DNA of 64,000 bases from CAIWHR01 sp963734575 (GTDB lineage: Bacteria > Pseudomonadota > Gammaproteobacteria > Burkholderiales > Casimicrobiaceae), in contig CAVTHT010000005.1 of NCBI GenBank assembly GCA_963734575.1, positions 1-64,000 on the forward strand, given 5' to 3'. A model generated the notes under the pieces. The model saw only the letters and a list, made by a program, of their open reading frames with translations. It ran no database searches and was not told the DNA's origin. The position numbers were made by a program, and so were the translations under genes. Of the stretch, positions 46,394-54,576 are shown one piece after another (the first letter of the stretch is position 1; each line of letters opens with the position of its first letter).

Positions 46394-47305
46394 TCACTGG
46401 ATTGCTCCGTGCGCCGCATGGTTGGCGCTGACCGCGGCCGTCTCATGGCCGGCGCGGAAGAAGTCGGTGAACACGCGCGCGAACAGCAGCGGTATCTCCA
46501 GATTCATCGAATGGCCGACACAGGGGAACACCTCGAGCCGGCAGTTGGGAAGCCACCGCGCCATGTCGTCCACTTGCTCGCGCGGGATCCAGTAATCGAG
46601 CTTGCCGTAGAGGACCAGATGCTCGTGGGTCATGCGCGGCATCAGGGCGGCGAGCGCCTGCGAGTCCCATTCGAGCGCCAGGTTGTGCGGCGCGCCGAAC
46701 CAGATTCCATCCGACAGCACGCCCGTGCGCCGGACGATGCGCGCGAACAGGTTGCGCTGCGCGGCCGAGGTCGTGTCGGCGAACTGCGGCATCTGCCCGA
46801 CGACCAGGGTCTCCGGCCGGAACAGCGTCGGCGCGGCCGTCGCGAGGCCCGCGAACGCCGCGTCGCGATCGGCCTTCATCTGCGTCAGGACCTCGATCTG
46901 TCCCGCCGCGAGCTGCAATCCCCGAGGCGTCACGGGGTCGAGCATCAGCACCTTGCGGAACCGCTCGGGCTGGGCGACGAGCATGTGCGAGCAGATGATG
47001 CCGCCGGTCGAGTGGCCATAGAGGTTGCACCGGTCGACGCCGAGCGCATCCAGCAGCGCGCGCATGTCGCCCGCGTGGGTGGCCATCGAATAGTTGGAAT
47101 AGTCGTGCAGGGCCTCCGGCTTATCCGAGTCGCCGCAGCCGCGCCACTCCGCGGCGATCACCCGGATGTCGGTGGGCAGGAGCGGCAGCACGAGATCCAG
47201 CCAGTCGGCGCAGCCGAGGTTGCCGTGAACCGCGAGCACGACGTTGTCACCGGAGCCATGTTCGACATAGCTGATATGAACGTCCCCCGCCTTCACCCTC
47301 GCCAT
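46394..47305 (-). CDS. Alpha/beta hydrolase
   Basis: A 303-aa hydrolase: VLAVHGNLGCADW (oxyanion), nucleophile elbow YGHSTGG, acid in VLYGKLDYWIP and His in CVGHSMNLEIP. The fold fits esterases and haloalkane-dehalogenase-like enzymes; the substrate is unknown. Between 3-hydroxybutyrate dehydrogenase and a CoA-transferase, a PHB-oligomer or hydroxy-ester hydrolase is one possibility. Confidence 0.8.
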   Translation of the reverse strand: MARVKAGDVHISYVEHGSGDNVVLAVHGNLGCADWLDLVLPLLPTDIRVIAAEWRGCGDSDKPEALHDYSNYSMATHAGDMRALLDALGVDRCNLYGHSTGGIICSHMLVAQPERFRKVLMLDPVTPRGLQLAAGQIEVLTQMKADRDAAFAGLATAAPTLFRPETLVVGQMPQFADTTSAAQRNLFARIVRRTGVLSDGIWFGAPHNLALEWDSQALAALMPRMTHEHLVLYGKLDYWIPREQVDDMARWLPNCRLEVFPCVGHSMNLEIPLLFARVFTDFFRAGHETAAVSANHAAHGAIQ

Positions 47306-47321
47306 GCCCACACCCCCGCCG

Positions 47322-48125
47322 TTATTGCGCCACCCAGCCGCCATCGACCGGCAGCGCTGCACCGCGGATCTGCGCCGCGTTCTCGGAACAGAGGAACACC
47401 GTGAGCGCGCCAATCTGCTCGGGCGTGGCAAACTCGCGCGACGGCTGCTTCTCGGACAGGAGCTCGATGCGCGCCTGCGCGGCGGTGATACAGCTCACGC
47501 GCGCGCGGTCGTCGATCTGCTTCTGGACGAGCGGGGTGAGAACCCAGCCCGGGCAGATCGCATTGCAGGTGATGCCGGAGGTCGCGGTCTCGAGCGCAAC
47601 GACCTTGGTGAGGCCGATCACGCCGTGCTTGGCCGCCACGTACGCCGACTTCTGCGCCGATGCCACGAGACCGTGAGTGGAGGCGATGTTCACGATCCGG
47701 CCCCAGTCGCGCGCTCGCATCCGCGGCAGCACGGCCTTGATGGCGTGAAAGTTCGACGACAGGTTGATCGCGATGATCGCGTCCCATCGGTCCTCGGGAA
47801 ACTCGTCGACCATGGCGGTATGCTGTATGCCCGCGTTGTTGACGAGGATGTCGACGGAACCGAGCTCGTTCACGGCCTGCTCGACCATCGCACGTACGCC
47901 GGCCGGCTGAGCGATGTCGGCACCGTTCACGCCGACCTTGACACCGAACTCCTCGGCCATGCGCGCGCGCAGATCGGCGATCTCGCGCGCGTCGCCGAAG
48001 CCGTTCAGCATCACGTTCGCACCTTCCGCGGCCAGGGCGCGGGCGATGCCGAGACCGATGCCGCTCGTCGACCCGGTGACGATGGCCGACCTGCCATGCA
48101 ACATGCCCTTGCCGTTGACGCTCAT
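47322..48125 (-). CDS. bdhA: 3-hydroxybutyrate dehydrogenase (SDR)
   Basis: A 267-aa short-chain dehydrogenase. The NAD motif is TGSTSGIGLGIA, then NNAGIQHTAMVDEFPEDRWD, catalytic ASTHGL Ser and YVAAKHG Tyr/Lys, and NAICPGWVLTPLVQKQI, the hallmark of D-3-hydroxybutyrate dehydrogenases. The enzyme interconverts D-3-hydroxybutyrate and acetoacetate. Its start overlaps the ackA stop by 4 bp (48122-48125). Confidence 0.88.
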   Translation of the reverse strand: MSVNGKGMLHGRSAIVTGSTSGIGLGIARALAAEGANVMLNGFGDAREIADLRARMAEEFGVKVGVNGADIAQPAGVRAMVEQAVNELGSVDILVNNAGIQHTAMVDEFPEDRWDAIIAINLSSNFHAIKAVLPRMRARDWGRIVNIASTHGLVASAQKSAYVAAKHGVIGLTKVVALETATSGITCNAICPGWVLTPLVQKQIDDRARVSCITAAQARIELLSEKQPSREFATPEQIGALTVFLCSENAAQIRGAALPVDGGWVAQ

Positions 48126-49324
48126 GCCGGCACTCCCTGGGGCTCCGTTGCGAGCAGCTGCCGCGTGTGACGCGCGATCATCAGCTCCTCGTTGGTCGGA
48201 ATCACGTAGGCGGCCACGCGGCTTCCCGCGGTACTGATGCACGCTGCGTTGCGCGCGTTGGCTTCACGGTCGAGCTCGACACCGAGCCACGCCGCGTCGG
48301 AACAGACGCGCTCGCGCAGCGTGCGGCTGTTCTCGCCGATGCCGGCGGTGAAGACGACCGCGTCCACACCTCCCACGGCCGCAGCGAGCGAGCCCAGCTC
48401 GCGGGCGATGCGATAGACGAAAAGATCGATCGCGAGCTTCGCCCGCGGGTCGTCGCTGCCCTCGAGCGTGCGCATGTCGCTGGAGATTCCGGACACGCCG
48501 AGCAGGCCCGATTGCTGGTAGATGACCTTCTCGATCTCCCGCGCGCTCATCTTGAGCTCGTCCATCATGTACAACACCACGCCCGGGTCGAGATTGCCGC
48601 AGCGCGTGCCCATCGGCAGTCCGTCGGCAGCAGTGAAGCCCATCGTGCTCGCCATGCTCCGGCCCGCGGCCATCGCACACATGCTGGATCCGTTGCCGAG
48701 GTGCAGCACGATCGTGCGGCCCTGCGCAGCACGGACGCTGTGCTCGGGCAGCACCCGAGAGATGTACTCGTAGGACAATCCGTGGAAGCCGTAGCGCAGC
48801 ACGCCGCGATCGGTGATCGCTTTCGGCAGCGCGAAGGCCTGCGCGACCGCCGGCTGCGTGCGGTGGAACGACGTGTCGAAGCACGCGACCTGCGGCAGAT
48901 CCGGGGCGCGTTCGAGCAATGCGCGAATCGGCGTCAAGTTGTGCGGCTGGTGCAACGGGGCCAGCGGAATGTATTTCTCGAGTGCGGCGACGACCGAGGC
49001 ATCGAGACGCACCGGCTTCACGTACTCGAGGCCGCCGTGCACCACGCGGTGCCCGACGCCGACGAGGCGGTAGGCCGCGAGGCGCTGGCGCAGGAACGCG
49101 ACCAGATGGTCGAGCGCGCCGTCGTGTCCGAGCCTGGCGCCCTCGCCCCACGACTTCTCTTCCAGCACGTTGCCCGTTCCGTCTTTCGCGACGAATCGTG
49201 GCGACGTGTAGAGGCTTTCGGCCTGGCCCCGCGCGACAACCATCGCGCGTCCGGCTTCCTCGGCGAACAGCGAGAACTTGAAGCTCGATGAGCCCGCGTT
49301 CAGTACCGCGATGGCGTCGCTCAT
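48122..49324 (-). CDS. ackA: Acetate kinase
   Basis: A 400-aa enzyme that makes ATP and acetate from acetyl phosphate. Landmarks are LNAGSSSFKF at the start, GHRVVHGG, FDTSFHRTQP, HLGNGSSMCAM, SSDMRTLEG and FTAGIGENS. It is complete. It lies 106 bp downstream of the phosphotransacetylase gene, so both steps of acetyl-CoA to acetate with ATP gain are encoded together. Confidence 0.93.
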   Translation of the reverse strand: MSDAIAVLNAGSSSFKFSLFAEEAGRAMVVARGQAESLYTSPRFVAKDGTGNVLEEKSWGEGARLGHDGALDHLVAFLRQRLAAYRLVGVGHRVVHGGLEYVKPVRLDASVVAALEKYIPLAPLHQPHNLTPIRALLERAPDLPQVACFDTSFHRTQPAVAQAFALPKAITDRGVLRYGFHGLSYEYISRVLPEHSVRAAQGRTIVLHLGNGSSMCAMAAGRSMASTMGFTAADGLPMGTRCGNLDPGVVLYMMDELKMSAREIEKVIYQQSGLLGVSGISSDMRTLEGSDDPRAKLAIDLFVYRIARELGSLAAAVGGVDAVVFTAGIGENSRTLRERVCSDAAWLGVELDREANARNAACISTAGSRVAAYVIPTNEELMIARHTRQLLATEPQGVPA

Positions 49325-49430
49325 GTCGCGGCCTCCGTATGCATGTCGTTCGTGAATCGACCGTGGAGTCGGCCGCGTGCGCAATCGCGCGGCGACGACG
49401 CCCTGCGGGCCTTGCCTGCGGCCGCCGCGC

Positions 49431-50378
49431 TCATGCGTTCACCGCCTTTGCCGCGGCCTCGCGGCGCGCCTGCGCCACCAGCGCCGCCACGCCGCACGAC
49501 GCAAGGCGCGTCTCCACCGAGTCGGCACGACTCGTGAGGATGATCGGCACGCGCGCGCCGAGCACGATGCCCGCCGCATCGGCGTTGGCGAGGAACGAAA
49601 GGCTTTTCGCGAGCATGTTCCCCGCCTCGAGATCCGGCACGATGAGCACGTTCGCGCGACCAGCGACCGGCGAATCGATCTTCTTGATCTTCACCGACTC
49701 GAGGCTGATCGCGTTGTCGAGCGCGAGCGGGCCGTCGACGATCGCGCCCGTGATCTGGCCGCGATCGGCCATCTTGCACAGCGCGCCCGCCTCGACGGTG
49801 GACGGCACCTTGGGGTTGACGGTCTCCATGGCGGAAAGGATCGCCACGCGCACTTCGGGGAACCGAAGGGCGTGGGCGAGATCGATCGCGTTCTGGATGA
49901 TGTGGACCTTGTCCTCCATTGTCGGCGCGATGTTCACGGCGGCGTCGCTGACGATCAGCGTCTCCGCATACGAAGGCACGTCCATCACGAAGCAGTGACT
50001 GACGCGCCGCGACGTGCGCAGGCCCGTGTCGCGCTTGACGACCGCGCCCATCAGCTCGTCGGTGTGCAGACTGCCCTTCATGAGCGCCTCGGCCTTGCCC
50101 TCGCGTACGAGCTCGACCGCCTTGGCGGCCGACTCCTCGCTGTAGGCCGCCTCGACGATGGGCAGGCCGCCGATATCGATGTGGTACTGCTTCGCCACCG
50201 CTTCGATCCGCGCGCGCGGCCCGACCAGGATCGGTGCGATCAGGCCAAGCCTGGCGGCGTCGACCGCGCCCCGCAGCGAGCTTTCATCGCACGGGTGGGC
50301 GACCGCCGTCGGGGTCGGCGGCAACGACTTGCAGAAATCGAGCAGCCGCTGGTACTTCTCGTGAACGCGTGTATCCAT
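49431..50378 (-). CDS. Phosphate acetyl/butyryl-transferase (Pta/Ptb family)
   Basis: A 315-aa single-domain PTA_PTB enzyme: VGPRARIEAVAKQYHIDI, LMKGSLHTDELMGAVVKRD, TGLRTSRRVSHCFVMDVPSY, PEVRVAILSAMETVNPKVPST, ITGAIVDGPLALDNAIS and IVPDLEAGNML. The short form without N-terminal DRTGG domains is often annotated phosphate acetyltransferase or bifunctional enoyl-CoA hydratase/Pta; only the transferase domain is here. Start 5 bp after the DUF3141 gene. Confidence 0.88.
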   Translation of the reverse strand: MDTRVHEKYQRLLDFCKSLPPTPTAVAHPCDESSLRGAVDAARLGLIAPILVGPRARIEAVAKQYHIDIGGLPIVEAAYSEESAAKAVELVREGKAEALMKGSLHTDELMGAVVKRDTGLRTSRRVSHCFVMDVPSYAETLIVSDAAVNIAPTMEDKVHIIQNAIDLAHALRFPEVRVAILSAMETVNPKVPSTVEAGALCKMADRGQITGAIVDGPLALDNAISLESVKIKKIDSPVAGRANVLIVPDLEAGNMLAKSLSFLANADAAGIVLGARVPIILTSRADSVETRLASCGVAALVAQARREAAAKAVNA

Positions 50379-50383
50379 GACGT

Positions 50384-52750
50384 CTATCCCTTGCGCTTGC
50401 TGGAACGTTTGCGCGCGCGTGGCGCCGGGGTCGCCTCACCGCTCAGCTCCCAGACGCGCGATGCGCCCTCCACGTGGAGGTCTTCGCCGATGTGCTCGAC
50501 CATCGCGAGCTGCTCGCTGGTCGGCCGGCCGCGCTGCACGCGCTCGTCCTGGAGGAGCCGGCGCAACAGCGTCACGAGCCTTTCGCGATCAGCCGGGTCA
50601 GCGAGCAGTTTGGGCAGGGTCGCCAGCGCCTTCTCCGGCTCGTAGCGCACGACGATTTCCTGCTCGCCGCGCACGCGGCGCCATTCGTCGGGCGTCATCT
50701 TCGGCAGGAGGTCGCCGTACTCGGCGATCAGCTCCTGCTTCATCTGCAACCGCGACAGCAGCAGCGGCTCGCCCTTGCGCGCAAGGAGACAGGCGACGCG
50801 CGCCAGCGCCTCCGGATAGCCACCCTCGCCGATCGAGGCGAGCGCCTCCGCAACGAACGGGAGGTCTCGCCCTTCGACGATCGGCGTCGTGGCCGCTTCC
50901 GCCTCGCGCTTGTCGGCGATGTAGAGCGAGAACACGTTGCCGTAGGTCTCGAAGAAGGCGGCCTCGGTCATTGCGTCACGCACCGTGCGGTAGTACTCGA
51001 GCGAAGCGCTGAGCGCCGTGGCTCCGGCCTTCTCCAGCTTCAGTACGGAGTTGTCCGCGGCGACGCTCTTGCGCTGCTCGCGCACCGCCTGCGCGGCGGG
51101 TCCCACCCACGCCATGAGCGGATTGATGTCGGAGAACGCCCACCGCTGGAATCGAAGGGGGTGGAACTGCCGCATCATCTTGGCGGTGTAGTCGTTGGCC
51201 ATCGACTGCACCATCGGCTGCATGAAGAGCTCGTAGGCGCGCTGGTTGAACTCGGAGATGGCGTTGACGGCCTCGAACGGCTTCTCGTCGGCACGCTCCA
51301 ATTTGTTCAGCCGCGCCATGATCTCTTCCAGCTGGCGCTCGGTGAACGCGACCTCGTACTCGACCTTGCCGTCCGCGCCCTTGCGCTCGCGGATCTCCAT
51401 GGCGTAGAGGCCGGGAGTCAGGGCCTCGATCGACTGCAGCACCTCGACGATCTGGGCGTGCTCCTTCTTCGCGACCTTGCCGGACACGAAGATGCCGAGG
51501 TGGCCGATGTCCTGGTGCACGAGGCCGACGATCACCTGCCCGCGCGACTTGATCTCGTCGGTCGACCCATACACGTCGGCCACCCAGTTGAACGCCTGCT
51601 GCGGCGGGGTGATGTTGTCGCCCATCGACGCGAACAGGATGATCGGCGCCTTGATGTCACGCAGGTCGAACGGCTTGCCTCCCACGGCCTTCGTGCCGCC
51701 GCTCCACAGCTTGTTGCCGACGAAGAGATTGCGCGTGATCCACTCGATCTCTTCCTTGTTCATGAGGTAGAACCCGCCCCACCAACGCTCGAACTCGAGG
51801 AAGCGCGGCGGCTCGGTGTCCGCGTTCGCGTAGAGGTGGTAGTACTTGTCCCAGAACGTGTTCGCCGGATTCATGTTCTCGAAGTTCTCGACGAGATACG
51901 CGCCGTCGAAGACGCCGTTGCCGAGATCGGAGGAGAGCGATGCCGGCCACGTGCCGCCCAGCATGCCGCCGGCGTAGCGCATCGGGTTGTCGCTGGCGCC
52001 TTCCTGCCATGCGCCGCCCCAGTAGGACATCGGCGCGCCATTGATGACGATGGGGCCCGTGTCTTCGGGATCGGAGGCGGCCAGCATCATCGCGGCCCAG
52101 CCACCCTGGCAGTTACCGATGATGGCGGGCTTGGCGCTTTGCGGATGCAATGCGCGCACCTTGCTCACGAACTGCTTCTCGGCCTCGCATACGTCGGGGA
52201 GCGTCTGGCCCGGCTCGGGATCGCGGAAGAAAATGACGAAATAGACCGGGTGGCCGGCGCGCAGCGCAACTCCGACCTGCGAATCGTCCTTGAAGCCGCC
52301 GATGCCGGGTCCATGCCCAGCACGCGGGTCGATGATGATGTACGGCCGGAGCTTCGGATCGACCGTGACGCCCTCGGGCGGCACGATCTTCACCAGCGCG
52401 TAGTTCACGGGCTTCGCGAGCTTGCGTCCGTCGACGACCATGTCGAAGGCAAAGTGCAGGACCGGCGGCATGCCTTGGCGCGTATGCTCGATGAAGTTGT
52501 TGCCGCGCTCGCGGATGGTGTCCCAGAACAGGATGGAACGCTGCGCGCTGTCGACCGCGTAGTCGTACCAGCCCGCGAAGACGTTGGCGGCGGCGGTGGC
52601 ACTGTTGGCCACGGGCTCGACGTTCTCCTTGTAGCTCTTCTGCAGCGCCTCGGCGTAGCGCTCCTGTGCGCCTTTGAGGCGCTTCGAAAGGACGAGCGAG
52701 ACCTTGGTCGAGAGATCCTGGCTGCGCGACAGCTGGCGGCCGATGTCCAT
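50384..52750 (-). CDS. DUF3141 protein, PhaC-like alpha/beta hydrolase
   Basis: A 788-aa intact protein. Its centre is an alpha/beta-hydrolase fold with a cysteine nucleophile in IGNCQGGWAAMML (Cys about 214), the same G-x-C-x-G box as poly-hydroxyalkanoate synthases. Further parts are FASMGDNITPPQQAF (acid) and HQDIGHLGIFVSG (His). An unusual helical extension of more than 300 residues follows (to KRSSKRKG). The lead gene of the minus-strand array. GAGGAAA precedes ATG 52750. Polyester binding or synthesis is inferred from the box and neighbours. Confidence 0.85.
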   Translation of the reverse strand: MDIGRQLSRSQDLSTKVSLVLSKRLKGAQERYAEALQKSYKENVEPVANSATAAANVFAGWYDYAVDSAQRSILFWDTIRERGNNFIEHTRQGMPPVLHFAFDMVVDGRKLAKPVNYALVKIVPPEGVTVDPKLRPYIIIDPRAGHGPGIGGFKDDSQVGVALRAGHPVYFVIFFRDPEPGQTLPDVCEAEKQFVSKVRALHPQSAKPAIIGNCQGGWAAMMLAASDPEDTGPIVINGAPMSYWGGAWQEGASDNPMRYAGGMLGGTWPASLSSDLGNGVFDGAYLVENFENMNPANTFWDKYYHLYANADTEPPRFLEFERWWGGFYLMNKEEIEWITRNLFVGNKLWSGGTKAVGGKPFDLRDIKAPIILFASMGDNITPPQQAFNWVADVYGSTDEIKSRGQVIVGLVHQDIGHLGIFVSGKVAKKEHAQIVEVLQSIEALTPGLYAMEIRERKGADGKVEYEVAFTERQLEEIMARLNKLERADEKPFEAVNAISEFNQRAYELFMQPMVQSMANDYTAKMMRQFHPLRFQRWAFSDINPLMAWVGPAAQAVREQRKSVAADNSVLKLEKAGATALSASLEYYRTVRDAMTEAAFFETYGNVFSLYIADKREAEAATTPIVEGRDLPFVAEALASIGEGGYPEALARVACLLARKGEPLLLSRLQMKQELIAEYGDLLPKMTPDEWRRVRGEQEIVVRYEPEKALATLPKLLADPADRERLVTLLRRLLQDERVQRGRPTSEQLAMVEHIGEDLHVEGASRVWELSGEATPAPRARKRSSKRKG

Positions 52751-52872
52751 GGATGTTTCCTCGGTATGAATGAGTCGGGAGATCTCCGCACGGGCACGTC
52801 GAGCCACCGTGGTGGCCCGGACGCGAATGCGGCACTTGCACTACGCCGAGAGTGCGCGCGATGAACGCGTCG

Positions 52873-52892
52873 CGTCCTCGCATTTCTCGACA
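52873..52892 (-). promoter_or_regulatory. 20-bp regulon motif, copy 6
   Basis: Minus strand TGTCGAGAAATGCGAGGACG, perfect match to the consensus, 122 bp before the DUF3141 start. It is positioned to control the whole 52.8-41.7 kb metabolic array. Nothing else is seen in 52751-53050. Confidence 0.65.
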
Positions 52893-53050
52893 TCGCCCCT
52901 GCCGGTGCGATGCAGATCGCAGCAATACGAAGAGCGTCGGCCGATGCTGGTGCATGCCACGGTTGCGGCATGCGGCCGCGTGCGTTCGCGAGCGCTTGCG
53001 AACGCGGCGCTTGCAGGAATCGGCACGCCGGGTTGCACTCGCGCGGACGG

Positions 53051-53096
53051 CGTGACCGTCAGGCCGCGTGAAGCGTGACCGTCAGGTCGAGTGAAG
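53051..53096. repeat. Tandem direct repeat, 2 x 23 bp
   Basis: 53051-53073 and 53074-53096 are adjacent copies of CGTGACCGTCAGG plus a ten-base tail, differing at two positions. They end 2 bp from the stop codon of the GH13 gene, so they lie in its 3' flank. Confidence 0.7.
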
Positions 53097-53098
53097 CC

Positions 53099-54576
53099 TC
53101 AGCGCAGCGCGAACACGTGGTAGCCCCACGCCGGCATGTCGAGATAAAGACCGCGCGTCGCGAGATCGCTGCCCTTCCCGTTCGTAGGCGGCATCGCCCA
53201 GCTGGTCCTCGAGCCGCCAGCTCCTGCCGGCGACGTCGCTCCATGGCAGGGGCAGGTAGCACTGGCTCTGGTGTGGCGCGTAGTTCACCACGACGAGCCG
53301 CCGTATGTCCTTCGGTCCGGTCCACGCGAACGCGACGAACGCGTCATGACTGCCGTTCGATTCCCACGCGCGGTGGGCGTCGAGCAGTTGCCATTGCCCG
53401 TCGCGGAACACGGGCTCCGCGAGGCAGGCGAGCAGGTCTTCATAGAACGTGCCGATGGCCGCATCCGGGATCTCCGCAGGGCCGCGTCCGAGGTGCACCG
53501 AGATGCGGACCTTCCTGCCCTCCCGCTGCCCCTGATGGATGAAGCGAAGACCGGGCGCAAAGAAGGTGATCACCGCCGCCGCGCGATGGACTTCCGGCGC
53601 GAAGGTGGCGGCGGCGCGTGGCTCGTCGTGGTTTTCCAGGAATCGCACCAGATGGTCCTGGAAGTCGAGCCCGGCGCACAGGTGGCCGCGCACCGCACTC
53701 GTGGCGCCATGCTCCAGGCGATCGTACAGGCGCTTGTCGTAGGTGTAGTCGAAGCCCTGCTGCTGGAGCGTCCACTCGAGGTCCCAGTAGACCTCGGCCA
53801 TGAACAGGAAGTCGGGAACCTCCGCGCGCACGGCCGCCGTGGCCCGCGGCCAGAACAGCGGCGCCTCGATGCCCCAGGTTCGCCGGAACACGTCCGGCAG
53901 CACGAGCATCGCCATGTCACAGCGAACGCCATCGCACTGATGCGCGATGCGCTTCAACTCCGCGATCAGTGCGTGCTGCAGCGCCGGATTGCCATAGTTG
54001 AGCTGCAGCGTGTCGGGCCAGCCCGCGAAGTACGGGATCGCGCCCATAGGCGAGAATGCGGCTGGCGCCGCCGACCGTGAGGCGCCGGTAGTTCTGCGGC
54101 TCCCGCGCGAGCTGCTCCTCGGTCCCCGTGACGAAATACTCCGGATGCTCCTCCACCCAGCGGTGGTCCGGCGCCATGTGGTTGGGGACGAAGTCCAGCA
54201 CCAGCCGCAAGCCGCGGGCGCGCAGGCGCTCGCGCAATCGGGCCAGCGCCTCGTCGCCACCGAAGTCGACGTGCACGCGGTAGTCGCGCACGGCGAAGCA
54301 CGAGCCGCAGACGTCCTCCTCGCGGAAGTCCGGCAGCGTGCGCTGATACTCCTTGCGCCAGTCGGGATTCGACAGCGAAACGGCGCGTGCGGCCTCGCCG
54401 GTTTGCCAGACGCCGAGGAACCACACGAGATCGAAGCCGTCGTGAGCGAGGCCGTCGAGCTCGGCATCCGGCACGTCGTCGAGGGTCGCTGGACGGCCGA
54501 GTGCGGCGCCGAGCTCGGACAGCCGCACCCGCGTATTGACCTGGAACAGCGACGGGTACCGCGGCCCGGATGTCAC
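53099..54576 (-). CDS. GH13 alpha-amylase-family glycosidase (frameshifted)
   Basis: TIM-barrel alpha-glucan enzyme. GTG 54576 overlaps the upstream stop (GTGA). Regions seen: FDLVWFLGVWQTG, conserved region I LVLDFVPNHMAPDH, region II GVRCDMAML with the nucleophile Asp, region III FLFMAEVYWDLEW with the acid/base Glu, and region IV RFLENHDEPRA. It ends with a beta domain finishing MPAWGYHVFALR. Shifts near 54050 and 53185 are needed; about 492 codons. Specificity is unclear (amylase, trehalose synthase-like or glucanotransferase). Confidence 0.82.
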
